Below are positions 7,783-16,135 of a stretch of 37,432 bases of DNA, one piece after another; positions within the stretch are counted from its first letter, which is position 1; the number at the start of each line of letters is the position of its first letter. The stretch covers positions 1 through 37,432 of the forward strand of contig JAEWKZ010000007.1 in the NCBI GenBank assembly GCA_023393525.1, in the 5' to 3' direction. The DNA is from Pseudomonadota bacterium. Its GTDB lineage: Bacteria > Desulfobacterota > Desulfovibrionia > Desulfovibrionales > Desulfomicrobiaceae. The notes under the pieces are model-generated. The model was not told the origin of the DNA. It did not search any database and was given only the letters and a program-made list of their open reading frames with translations. The position numbers were made by a program, and so were the translations under genes.

Positions 7783-8807
7783 AACGATTGGTATTCACGG
7801 TCCTGTGCCTCGTGCTGGCCACCCAGGCCCTGGCGGCATCCAAGGAACTCTATGTCTACAATTGGTCCGAATACATGCCGGACAGCGTGCTTGAGGATTT
7901 CACCAAGGAGACCGGCATCAAGGTCATCATGTCCACCTACGACAGCAACGAGGCCCTCTACGCCAAGATCCGCATGGTCGATGCCAAGGGGTACGACCTC
8001 ATCGTGCCGTCCACGGATTTCGTGGCCCGCATGCACAAGGAGGGGCTGCTCATGCCCCTGGACAAGGCCAAGCTGACCAATCTCGGCAACCTTGATCCCA
8101 AGCTCATGAACCAGTCCTTTGATCCGGACAACACCTACAGCGTGCCCTACATGTGGGGCTCCACGGCCATCGCCGTGAACACCGCGGACCCGGCCGCGGC
8201 GGCGGTCACGTCCTACGCCGACCTGTGGAAGCCGGAACTTAAAAGCAAAATCCTGCTGCCCAACGACATGCGCGGGGTGCTCGGCATGGGCCTCAAGCGT
8301 CTGGGCTACTCGCTCAACGAGACCGACCCGGCCAAAGTGGCCGAGGCCTGCGAGATGCTCATGCCGCTCATGGAAAGCGTGCGCGTCTTTGATTCCGACT
8401 CCCCCAAGCAGGCGCTCTTGAACAACGAGGTGCAGGCGGCGGTGCTGTGGAACGGCGAGGCCTACATCGCTTCGGGCGAGAATCCGGACATCCGCTACGT
8501 ATACCCCACCGAGGGCTTCAGCCTCTGGGTCGACAATCTCTGCATCCCCAAAAATGCTGCCAACGCGGACAACGCCCACCTTTTTATCGACTACCTGCTG
8601 CGCCCCGAAGTTGCGGCTTTCATCTGCCAGGAGATGGGCTATTCCTCTCCCAATCTGGCCGCCCAGGCAATTCTTCCCGAAGACGTGCGCGGCAACGCCA
8701 TTGTCTATCCCGGAGCCGAAGACATGGCCCGGGGCGAATTCGAGACCGACCTGGGGCCGGCCGTGAAAGCCTACGAAGAATGCTGGATGCGGCTCAAAAC
8801 GCAGTAG
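7779..8807 (+). CDS. potD: Spermidine/putrescine periplasmic binding protein
   Basis: This 342-residue protein begins with a Sec signal peptide, a basic MKR start, a hydrophobic core and a likely cleavage after ALA near residue 19. Mature sequence starts KELYVYNWSEYMPDSVLEDF, the standard PotD/PotF opening, and contains PYMWGSTAIAVN and ALWNGEAYIAS, expected in family members. I chose the ATG at 7779 because GAAGGAG lies just before it and it gives the signal peptide; the longer frame from 7425 is a shadow of potC. It ends just before a strong terminator. Confidence 0.93.
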   Translation: MKRLVFTVLCLVLATQALAASKELYVYNWSEYMPDSVLEDFTKETGIKVIMSTYDSNEALYAKIRMVDAKGYDLIVPSTDFVARMHKEGLLMPLDKAKLTNLGNLDPKLMNQSFDPDNTYSVPYMWGSTAIAVNTADPAAAAVTSYADLWKPELKSKILLPNDMRGVLGMGLKRLGYSLNETDPAKVAEACEMLMPLMESVRVFDSDSPKQALLNNEVQAAVLWNGEAYIASGENPDIRYVYPTEGFSLWVDNLCIPKNAANADNAHLFIDYLLRPEVAAFICQEMGYSSPNLAAQAILPEDVRGNAIVYPGAEDMARGEFETDLGPAVKAYEECWMRLKTQ

Positions 8808-8831
8808 CACGACGATGCGAGCATGAGCTGT

Positions 8832-8862
8832 GGCGCGTTTCGCAAGGGGCGCGCCTTTTTTT
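8832..8862 (+). terminator. Intrinsic terminator of the potABCD operon
   Basis: The stem GGCGCG (8832-8837) pairs with CGCGCC (8850-8855) around a 12-base loop. Seven T residues follow (8856-8862). It lies 25 bases after the potD stop. Confidence 0.85.
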
Positions 8863-8983
8863 GTCCGCTGGAAATGACATGTGCGATTGGCGTTGGAATT
8901 TGTGTCCGGGCATGCTAGACAGTGTTCCTGGAGCGCCGAAGCGGCGCATGGACATGCAACAACGCATCTTTCCGGGGGTGGAC

Positions 8984-9175
8984 ATGGATTCCGAATTGCG
9001 CAAACGCCTGGATGATTTTTTCGATGTGGGTTTCGGCAAGACCACGGGCATCGACACGGCCCTGGAGATCACCAAGATTTATGCCGGGTCCGCCGCCGCC
9101 GATCCGGACAAGATTCCGGACCTTTTCGTGCGTCTGGTGCAGCTTTTCGAACCGAATCTGGATGTGCGCGACTAA
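8984..9175 (+). CDS. Small hypothetical protein (63 aa)
   Basis: This predicted acidic 63-residue protein begins MDSELRKRLDDFFDVGFGK and ends LFEPNLDVRD. I see no signal peptide, membrane segment or recognised motif; it looks mostly helical. GGGGGTG precedes the ATG at 8984. In-frame ATGs at 8948 and 8954 would add ten to twelve residues. It sits between the pot terminator and the cysteine desulfidase gene, 69 bp before the latter, so the two could be co-transcribed. Function unknown. Confidence 0.6.
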   Translation: MDSELRKRLDDFFDVGFGKTTGIDTALEITKIYAGSAAADPDKIPDLFVRLVQLFEPNLDVRD

Positions 9176-9244
9176 GGCGTAATTGACAGCCTGTTCCAAC
9201 TCGGCCATGGGTTCGGCTTTTGCGAACATTTTCGTGAGGCTGCA

Positions 9245-10552
9245 ATGAGCTTTTGCGTCAAGGACATTTTGCGCATGCAGGTCGCGCCGGCTCTGGGCTG
9301 CACCGAGCCGGTGGCCGTGGCCCTGGCCGCCGCCGCGGCCAGGGCTGTTTTGCCGGGCAGGCCCGAGCGGGTGGACTTGTGGGTCGACCCCAATATCTAC
9401 AAGAACGGGCTGGCCGTCATCATTCCCGGCACCGGGGGCCTGAGCGGGCTGGATCTGGCCGGAGCCCTGGGGGTTTTCGGCGGCGATGCGTCCCTGGGCC
9501 TGGAAGTCCTTGAACCGCTTGATGAAGATTCCGTGCAGGCGGCGCGGGCCCTTGTCCGTGACGGCGGTGTGAGCCTCAATCTGCTTCAGGACCAGAAGGG
9601 TCTCTTCATCCGGGCCGAGGTTTTCGACAGCTCGCACGTGGCCGAGGCCGTGGTGCGCGACATGCACGACAACGTGGTCAGCGTGAGCCTGGACGGAGCC
9701 GTTTTGCCCCGCGCCCAGACGTCGAGCACAGTTGCCGCCTCCAGCGAAATGCCCCGTCTGGAGGCCTGGATCAAGGCCCTGTCCCTGGCGGATCTGGTGC
9801 GGTTGCTTGACGATCTGGACGACGAGGACCGCGAATTTCTGATGGAAGGGGTGCGCACCAACATGCGCCTGGCCGAGCATGGCCTCAAGTTCGGTCCCGG
9901 CCTCGGCATCGGCAAGGCCCTGGACCGCCTGGCGCGCCAGAAGCTTGTTTGCCGGGACATGATCCTGGCCGCGCGCATCCTCACATCGGCCGCTTCGGAC
10001 GCGCGCATGGGCGGGGTCAAGCTGCCGGCCATGAGCTCCGCCGGGAGCGGCAACCACGGCCTGACCGCCATCCTGCCCATTTGGGCCATCCGCGAATTCA
10101 TCACCTGCGAAGAGAAGGACGTGCTTGAAGCCATGGCGCTGAGTCATCTGGTCACGGCCTACGTCAAGGCCCACACCGGGCGGCTTTCCGCCGTCTGCGG
10201 CTGCTCCGTGGCGGCTGGGGCCGGAGCCAGCGCGGGCATCGCCTATCTGCTGGGCGGCAATCTGGCCCACATCGCCGGGGCCATCAAGAACATCATCGAG
10301 GATCTGGCCGGGGTCATCTGCGACGGCGCCAAGGCCGGATGTTCGCTCAAGCTGGCCACGGCCGCTGGCACGGCCGTGCAGGCCGCTCTTTTTTCGCTGC
10401 AAGGCGTCAATGTCATGGACACCGATGGAATCATCGGCGTTTCGCCCGAAGAGACCATGCGGAATATCGGCATGCTCAGCACCGAAGGCATGATCGAGAC
10501 CGACCGGACCATTCTGAAAATAATGCTGGCCAAGCGCTTCTCCGGATTCTGA
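9245..10552 (+). CDS. L-cysteine desulfidase family protein (CdsB/CyuA, UPF0597)
   Basis: This 435-residue protein matches the UPF0597/CdsB family in length and motifs. Members are oxygen-sensitive Fe-S enzymes that cleave L-cysteine to pyruvate, ammonia and sulfide, and are related to serine dehydratase alpha chains. The conserved N-terminal motif GCTEPVA contains Cys19. Further cysteines lie at 318, 320, 359 and 366, the last pair in ICDGAKAGCSLKL. These are the expected cluster ligands and alpha-chain motif. The start has GTGAGG upstream. It is 34 bp before the UDP-glucose dehydrogenase gene, with no evident metabolic link. The exact substrate here is inferred. Confidence 0.85.
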   Translation: MSFCVKDILRMQVAPALGCTEPVAVALAAAAARAVLPGRPERVDLWVDPNIYKNGLAVIIPGTGGLSGLDLAGALGVFGGDASLGLEVLEPLDEDSVQAARALVRDGGVSLNLLQDQKGLFIRAEVFDSSHVAEAVVRDMHDNVVSVSLDGAVLPRAQTSSTVAASSEMPRLEAWIKALSLADLVRLLDDLDDEDREFLMEGVRTNMRLAEHGLKFGPGLGIGKALDRLARQKLVCRDMILAARILTSAASDARMGGVKLPAMSSAGSGNHGLTAILPIWAIREFITCEEKDVLEAMALSHLVTAYVKAHTGRLSAVCGCSVAAGAGASAGIAYLLGGNLAHIAGAIKNIIEDLAGVICDGAKAGCSLKLATAAGTAVQAALFSLQGVNVMDTDGIIGVSPEETMRNIGMLSTEGMIETDRTILKIMLAKRFSGF

Positions 10553-10586
10553 TTTCCAAGAAGCCGGCCAAAAGGAGTACACACCA

Positions 10587-11912
10587 ATGAATATATGTAT
10601 TGTCGGAACGGGTTACGTGGGACTGGTCTCCGCCGCCTGTTTCGCCGAGATGGGCAACGCGGTGACCTGCGTCGACATCAATCCCGAGGTCATCGCGCGC
10701 CTGAAAAAGGGCGACGTGCACATCTACGAGCCCGGCCTTGAGGCCATGGTCCGCCGCAATTTCCAGGAAGGCCGCCTGACCTTCACCACCGACCTCTCCG
10801 AAGGCCTCAAAGACAGCCTCTTCGTGTTCTGCTGCGTGGGTACGCCCGAGGGCGAGGACGGCACCGCCGACCTGCGCTACGTGCATCAGGTGGCCCGCGA
10901 CGTGGGCCGGATCATGACCGACTACAAGATCATCGTGGACAAATCCACGGTGCCCGTGGGCACCGCCGACAGCGTGCGCGCCACCGTGCAGGAGGAACTG
11001 GACAAGCGCGGTCTCAAGGTTGAGTTCGACGTGGTCTCCAACCCCGAGTTCCTCAAGGAAGGCGACGCGGTCAACGATTTCATGAAGCCCGACCGCGTGG
11101 TCGTGGGCACGGACAACGTGCGCACTGCCGAACTCTTGAAAAGCCTCTACGCCCCCTACGCCCGCAGCCGCGAGAAGATGATCGTCATGGGCGTGCGCAG
11201 CGCGGAGATGACCAAGTACGCCGCCAACTGCATGCTGGCCACCAAGATCTCCTTCATCAACGAGATCGCCAACATCTGCGAAAAGGTCGGGGCCGACGTG
11301 CGCGACGTGCGCCACGGCATCGGGGCCGATCACCGCATCGGCTACCAGTTCATCTATCCGGGCGTGGGCTACGGCGGATCCTGCTTCCCCAAGGACGTCA
11401 AGGCGCTCATCGGCACGGCCCAGGGCGTGGGCTACGAACCGCAGCTCCTGTGCGCCGTGGACGAGGTCAACGACCGCCAGAAGACCGTCATCGCCCGCAA
11501 GATCGAGTCGTATTTCGCCGAGCAGGGCGGGGTGAAGGACAAGACGTTGGCGCTGTGGGGCCTGGCCTTCAAGGCCAACACCGACGACATGCGCGAAGCC
11601 CCGTCCCTGGAGCTGATCCGGCATCTGACCGGTCTTGGCATGCGGGTGCGGGCTTTCGATCCGGTGGCCGGTCCCAATGCGCGCCGCATCCTGGCCGACA
11701 ACCCCCTGGTCACGATTTGCGAGGACCAGTACGCGGCCTTGAAAGACGCCTCGGCCCTGGCCGTGGTCACGGAATGGAACCAGTTCCGCAACCCGGAATT
11801 CGCCAAGATCAAGAAGGCGCTGACCGCGCCCATCCTCTTCGACGGCCGCAACCTCTACTCCCCGGCGCTGATGGCGGCGGAGGGCTTCGCCTACTTCTGC
11901 GTAGGGCGTTAG
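10587..11912 (+). CDS. ugd: UDP-glucose 6-dehydrogenase
   Basis: This 441-residue cytoplasmic enzyme oxidises UDP-glucose to UDP-glucuronate with two NAD+, supplying precursors for surface polysaccharides. The N-terminal Rossmann motif is VGTGYVGLVSA, followed by VDINPEVI, SNPEFLKEGDAVNDF and the catalytic-cysteine motif GYGGSCFPKD with Cys266. The C-terminal nucleotide-binding domain is complete and ends LYSPALMAAEGFAYFCVGR. AAAGGAG stands ten bases before the ATG. No other polysaccharide genes are nearby. Confidence 0.95.
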   Translation: MNICIVGTGYVGLVSAACFAEMGNAVTCVDINPEVIARLKKGDVHIYEPGLEAMVRRNFQEGRLTFTTDLSEGLKDSLFVFCCVGTPEGEDGTADLRYVHQVARDVGRIMTDYKIIVDKSTVPVGTADSVRATVQEELDKRGLKVEFDVVSNPEFLKEGDAVNDFMKPDRVVVGTDNVRTAELLKSLYAPYARSREKMIVMGVRSAEMTKYAANCMLATKISFINEIANICEKVGADVRDVRHGIGADHRIGYQFIYPGVGYGGSCFPKDVKALIGTAQGVGYEPQLLCAVDEVNDRQKTVIARKIESYFAEQGGVKDKTLALWGLAFKANTDDMREAPSLELIRHLTGLGMRVRAFDPVAGPNARRILADNPLVTICEDQYAALKDASALAVVTEWNQFRNPEFAKIKKALTAPILFDGRNLYSPALMAAEGFAYFCVGR

Positions 11913-11933
11913 ACCCGGTCCCTTCCACAAATC

Positions 11934-11967
11934 AAGGCCCCGTTCGGAGAAATCCGGGCGGGGCCTT
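11934..11967 (+). terminator. Probable terminator after ugd
   Basis: A perfect 9-bp stem AAGGCCCCG (11934-11942) and CGGGGCCTT (11959-11967) surrounds a 16-base loop. The downstream T tract is poor, with only TTTT at 11973-11976, so termination may be partial or factor-assisted. Confidence 0.6.
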
Positions 11968-12064
11968 CGCGGTTTTGCGCACGGTGCAAGCGTTTCCGTG
12001 TTCCGTATCTTTGCGACTTTGAGCAACACGCTGTTATCCAGGTATTCTTATTGATTTTGTTGCG

Positions 12065-12093
12065 TTGACATCCCCCTGTCACAGGGCTAGGTT
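12065..12093 (+). promoter_or_regulatory. Candidate sigma-70 promoter with an internal palindrome
   Basis: A consensus -35 TTGACA lies at 12065-12070, with TAGGTT as a weak -10 at 12088-12093, spaced 17 bp. The spacer contains the perfect palindrome CCCTGT-C-ACAGGG at 12074-12086, well placed for a repressor or other regulator of the downstream transporter operon. The -10 assignment is the weak part. Confidence 0.45.
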
Positions 12094-12168
12094 TTTGCGC
12101 ATAATTGTCATTCTTATGTCACAGTTTCGTAACATCAGGGCCCTGCGGGTCCGAAGGAGGTTGTGTCG

Positions 12169-13167
12169 ATGAAAAGATTGGTGGTTGTGATCGCGATTCT
12201 GTTGTGCTCGGCTCTGTCCGCCCAGGCGGCGGAACTGGACCCGGCCAAGGCCAAGGCCGAGGGCACGGCGACCTTCTATGCCAACATCACCGCGGTGGAA
12301 CCGATCATGGAGGGTTTCGAGGCCGACACCGGGGTCAAGGGCGCGTACACCAGAATTTCCACTTCGAAATTCCTCGCCACGGTCCTGACGGAATTCGAGG
12401 CGGGCAAGCTCATGGCCGACGTGGTGCAGGCGCCGCTTCCGGTCCTGGAGATCCTCAAGTCCAAGGGCGTGCTCGCCCCCTACAGTTCACCGGCCGCAGC
12501 AGGCTATGCGGACTGGACCAGGAAGGACGACGCCATCCAGCTTTTCGGCATCGAGTACGTAGGTCTCATCTACAACAAGGAGCTGGTCAAGGCGGCCGAC
12601 GTTCCCAAACGCTACGAGGATCTGGCCGATCCCAAGTGGAAGGACAAGATCGTCATGGCCAACCCCGCCAATCACGCCACCACCATCTCCTGGCTGGTCG
12701 GCCTCAAGGAAACCGTGTTCGCGTCCGAAGAGGAATGGATGAGCTTCCTCAAAGGGCTGGCGGCCAACAAGCCCATGTTCGTGGCCTCTTTCGGCCCCAC
12801 GCCCGCTCCGGTGGAGAGCGGCGAGAAGCTCATTGCCATTTCCATGCCCAAGTACATCATCACCAAGGCTCCTGCCCCCCTGGACTGGGCTCGGGTGGAA
12901 CAGCCGTTGCTGGGCACGCCCCGCGCCATCGCCGTGACCTCCAAGGCCCCGCACCCCAATGCCGCCCGCCTTTTTGTGGACTACTGGCTGTCTGAAAAGG
13001 CCATGGGCGTCCTGGCCAAGGACGTGGGCGAATACGTTCTCGCCCCCGGCGTCTATCCGCCCATCGACGGCATGGACAAGGCCACGGTCATGCCCATCCG
13101 CGATCTCTCCGACGAGGAGATCCGCAAGTGGGGCGACCAGTTCAAGACCATCTTCGACGTGCAGTGA
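12169..13167 (+). CDS. ABC transporter periplasmic substrate-binding protein (family 1, FbpA-like)
   Basis: This 332-residue secreted protein has a Sec signal peptide of about 22 residues ending AQA-AE. The mature part resembles the type of binding protein found with iron(III), thiamine or phosphonate importers; examples are YANITAVEPIMEGFEADTG, YVGLIYNKELV, YEDLADPKWKDKIVMANP and PHPNAARLFVDYWLS. The ligand cannot be named from sequence. I chose the ATG at 12169 because AAGGAGG is eight bases upstream; a GTG at 12163 is too close to it. It is the first gene of a five-gene set ending in an amidase and a cytidine deaminase. Confidence 0.85.
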   Translation: MKRLVVVIAILLCSALSAQAAELDPAKAKAEGTATFYANITAVEPIMEGFEADTGVKGAYTRISTSKFLATVLTEFEAGKLMADVVQAPLPVLEILKSKGVLAPYSSPAAAGYADWTRKDDAIQLFGIEYVGLIYNKELVKAADVPKRYEDLADPKWKDKIVMANPANHATTISWLVGLKETVFASEEEWMSFLKGLAANKPMFVASFGPTPAPVESGEKLIAISMPKYIITKAPAPLDWARVEQPLLGTPRAIAVTSKAPHPNAARLFVDYWLSEKAMGVLAKDVGEYVLAPGVYPPIDGMDKATVMPIRDLSDEEIRKWGDQFKTIFDVQ

Positions 13168-13177
13168 TCAGCGGCAG

Positions 13178-13204
13178 GCCGTCCGGAGCATTGGCCCGGG
13201 CGGC
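13178..13204 (+). other. Intercistronic hairpin after the binding-protein gene
   Basis: The stem GCCGTCCGG (13178-13186) pairs with CCGGGCGGC (13196-13204), nine pairs including one G-U, with a nine-base loop. It starts ten bases after the stop of the binding-protein gene and no T tract follows. Such hairpins often protect the 3' end of a binding-protein mRNA and raise its level over downstream transporter genes; that role is inferred here. Confidence 0.5.
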
Positions 13205-13297
13205 CCGCTCTTTCGGAGCACAGACTCCATCAGCTCAAACCTCACCGCCTTTGGTGCCGGGCGAGGTCCGGCGCGAAGGCGCTTATGGAAATTCACC

Positions 13298-14383
13298 ATG
13301 GAGATCAAAATCCAAGGCGTCAGCAAGCATTATTTTTCCGAAGGCAAGACCATAAAGGCCCTGGATGACGTGACCCTGACCATACCGGCCAACCAGATCT
13401 TCACGCTGCTCGGTCCGAGCGGGTGCGGCAAGACCACACTGCTCCGGTGCATCGTGGGTCTTGAATCGCCCGATAGCGGAGAGATCAGCATCGGCGACGA
13501 GGTGGTCTGGTCCAAGGACAGGGGCGTCTACGTACCCACGGAAGAGCGGGGCCTGGGCATGGTTTTTCAGACCTACGCCATCTGGCCGCACATGAATGTT
13601 TTCGACAACGTGGCCTATCCGCTGCAAACCCGGAACGTGCCTCGGGATGTCATCCGCAGCAAAGTCGAGAAGACCCTGCGCTTCGTGCAGCTGGAAGGCT
13701 TCGAGAAGCGTCCGGCCACCAAGCTTTCCGGCGGCCAGCAGCAGCGCGTGGCCCTGGCCCGGGCCCTGGTGGCCGAGCCCAAGGTCATCCTTTTCGACGA
13801 ACCGCTCAGCAACCTGGACGCCAAGCTGCGCGAGGAGACGCGCAAGGAGCTGCGGACCTTTCTGACCGAGCTGTCCATCACGGCGGTGTACGTGACCCAT
13901 GACCGCATCGAGGCCCTGGCCTTGTCCGACTCCATCGCGGTCATGCGCGCGGGGCGGATCATCGAGATCGGATCGCCGCAGAAAATCTACTTCGACGCGG
14001 ATCACCGTTTCGTGGCCGACTTCATCGGCCGGGCGAACCTGGTCCCGGCCACGGTCGTGAAGCAGGCCGAAAACGTCACCGTGGTCGAAACTTCCTTTGG
14101 GATCATCAGCTGCCAGAAGAGGGACTTCGCCGAGGGCGCGTCGGTGACCCTGTGCATCCGTCCGGAATTCATCCGCGTGGCTCCGGGCAGCGGCGGGGGG
14201 GGAGCCAATGTGGTCCAGGGCAAGGTCGAGAGTCTGGTCTTCATCGGCGAAGCCTTTGAGATGGAGATACGGGCCGGTGGCGAACTGCTGCTGGCCAAGG
14301 TCGATGCCGACACCCGCACACAGGTCGGGGACACGCTGCACTTCACCCTTGATCCCGCCCATTGCCTGCTGGTCGCGGTTTAG
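13298..14383 (+). CDS. ABC transporter ATP-binding protein (iron/thiamine/phosphonate-type importer)
   Basis: This 361-residue ATPase has Walker A GPSGCGKTT, Q-loop FQTYAIWPHMNVFDNVAYPL, signature LSGGQQQRVALARA, Walker B VILFDEPLSNLD and H-loop VTHDRIEALALSD, and a C-terminal TOBE region. H-loop variant DRIEA replaces the commoner DQEEA. I chose the ATG at 13298 because residues upstream of MEIKIQGVSKHYF are not family-like. The gap of 130 bp to the binding-protein gene contains only the hairpin at 13178-13204. The permease gene follows after eight bases. Confidence 0.9.
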   Translation: MEIKIQGVSKHYFSEGKTIKALDDVTLTIPANQIFTLLGPSGCGKTTLLRCIVGLESPDSGEISIGDEVVWSKDRGVYVPTEERGLGMVFQTYAIWPHMNVFDNVAYPLQTRNVPRDVIRSKVEKTLRFVQLEGFEKRPATKLSGGQQQRVALARALVAEPKVILFDEPLSNLDAKLREETRKELRTFLTELSITAVYVTHDRIEALALSDSIAVMRAGRIIEIGSPQKIYFDADHRFVADFIGRANLVPATVVKQAENVTVVETSFGIISCQKRDFAEGASVTLCIRPEFIRVAPGSGGGGANVVQGKVESLVFIGEAFEMEIRAGGELLLAKVDADTRTQVGDTLHFTLDPAHCLLVAV

Positions 14384-14391
14384 GGGGTGTC

Positions 14392-16077
14392 ATGGACGCC
14401 AATCGCTCGAAACTGACGTTTTCCCTGATTCTCATTGTGGGAGTATTGACCGTCTGTCCCGTGGTCATGCTCGTCATCGGCAGTTTTTCCGAAGGCCTGA
14501 CCGCTTTTGGAAGCTTCACCCTGCAGAAATACGTCGAGGCCTACACCGATCCGGCCTTGGCGGAAATCATCCTCAACACCGTGATCTTCGTTCTGGGTTC
14601 GTCGACCCTGGCCACGGTCCTGGCCCTGTTTCTGTCGTATCTGAACAACCGCACGGACATTCCCTGCAAGTTCATGTTCCGGATCATCTCCATCATTCCC
14701 ATGATGATTCCGCACATTCTCTTTTCCGTGAGCTGGGCGCTGCTCTTGAACCCTTCCAACGGGCTCATCAACCTGGTGCTCAAACAGGTCTTTTTTCTCG
14801 ATCACGCGCCGCTGAACATCTATTCCCTGTGGGGCATGATCCTTGTCGAGGGCCTGCTCGACCTGCCCATCGCCTATCTCATCATCGCCCCAGCCATGGC
14901 ATCCTTCGACGTGGCCCTGGAAGAGTCGTCCAAGGTCTGCGGGGCCAGCCCCTTGAGAACCCTTTTTCGCGTCACTCTGCCGGTGCTTCGACCGGCCATC
15001 CTGGCCGCGTTCATCCTGGGCGTGGTGCGCAGCCTGGCTTCTTTCGCCGTGCCGTCGGTCATCGGCATGCCCGGCCGGGTCTACGTCCTGGCCACCCATC
15101 TGTACCAGATGATCGCCACGGGCTTTTCCGTGGACTACGGCAAGGCGGCGGCCATCGGCATGAGCGTCCTGGCCGCGTCCGTCACGCTCATCCTGGTCTA
15201 TCGGGTACTGACGAGCGAGAGCGAGAAATACGTGACCATTTCCAGCCGGGGCTACCGGCCCACGGTCATTCCCCTCAAGGGAGCGCGGATTCCCCTCTTC
15301 GCCGTGGTGGCCCTGCTGTCCTTCGTGCTCATCGTCCTGCCGGTGGTGGTGCTCTTCTACACCTCTCTGGTCCCGTACTCCATGGTCCCCAGCGCCCGCG
15401 CCTTCTCGCTCATGAGCTGGACGCACTGGATCGAGGTGCTCAAAGATCCCATCTCCCTGCTGTCCCTCAAGAACAGCCTGATGCTCGGACTTGGCGGAGC
15501 CACGCTGGGAGTGATCCTGTCGGTCTTCGTGGCCTACACCATCGTCAAGGTCCGGACCAGGGCCGCCGGCATCCTTGAATCGCTCAGTTTTCTGTCCTTT
15601 TCCTTTCCCGGCATCGTCATCGGCATGGGATTCATGTGGTTTTTCGTGCGCACGCCGCTCTATGCCACCATCTGGGCGCTGCTCATCGGCTACATAGCCA
15701 CCTACCTGCCTTACGGCATCCGCCCCCTGGCCAGCGCCTTCATTCAGGTGCACAGCCATCTGGAGGAATCGTCCCTGGTCTGCGGCGCCAGCCGCATGAC
15801 GACCATGCGGCGCATCATCATTCCGCTGCTGGTGCCGGGCATGGTTTCGGGGTGGATTCTCATGGCCACCATGTTCGTGCGCGAACTGACCCTCTCGGTG
15901 GTGCTGTCCCGCCCCGGCACGGAGGTGCTGGCCGTGCAGATCCTGCGCTTCGCCGAGGACGGGCTGTGGGGCAGGCTTTCGGCCCTGGGTATCATGATGA
16001 TATTCATCTCCACGACCCTGGTGATCCTGGCCAATCTGGTCGGAGCCAGGTTCAAGCCGATGGAGGGCGGGGGATAG
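14392..16077 (+). CDS. ABC transporter permease, double-length (two fused permease domains)
   Basis: This 561-residue integral membrane protein has about twelve predicted membrane segments in two homologous halves, as in FbpB and ThiP. The EAA loops are ALEESSKVCGASPLRTLFRVTLPVLRPAI in the first half and HLEESSLVCGASRMTTMRRIIIPLLVPG in the second. A single polypeptide can therefore form the whole channel with the ATPase dimer. GGGGGTGT precedes the ATG. The amidase gene begins 58 bp after the stop. Confidence 0.9.
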   Translation: MDANRSKLTFSLILIVGVLTVCPVVMLVIGSFSEGLTAFGSFTLQKYVEAYTDPALAEIILNTVIFVLGSSTLATVLALFLSYLNNRTDIPCKFMFRIISIIPMMIPHILFSVSWALLLNPSNGLINLVLKQVFFLDHAPLNIYSLWGMILVEGLLDLPIAYLIIAPAMASFDVALEESSKVCGASPLRTLFRVTLPVLRPAILAAFILGVVRSLASFAVPSVIGMPGRVYVLATHLYQMIATGFSVDYGKAAAIGMSVLAASVTLILVYRVLTSESEKYVTISSRGYRPTVIPLKGARIPLFAVVALLSFVLIVLPVVVLFYTSLVPYSMVPSARAFSLMSWTHWIEVLKDPISLLSLKNSLMLGLGGATLGVILSVFVAYTIVKVRTRAAGILESLSFLSFSFPGIVIGMGFMWFFVRTPLYATIWALLIGYIATYLPYGIRPLASAFIQVHSHLEESSLVCGASRMTTMRRIIIPLLVPGMVSGWILMATMFVRELTLSVVLSRPGTEVLAVQILRFAEDGLWGRLSALGIMMIFISTTLVILANLVGARFKPMEGGG

Positions 16078-16135
16078 GAGCTGGGACGGGCACGTTCAAA
16101 ATTACAAAGACCACAATAGGACGGAACCGAGAATT

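Noticed and set aside
9184..9212. TTGACA before the cysteine desulfidase gene as a promoter
   Set aside because: No acceptable -10 is found at 16-18 bp spacing.
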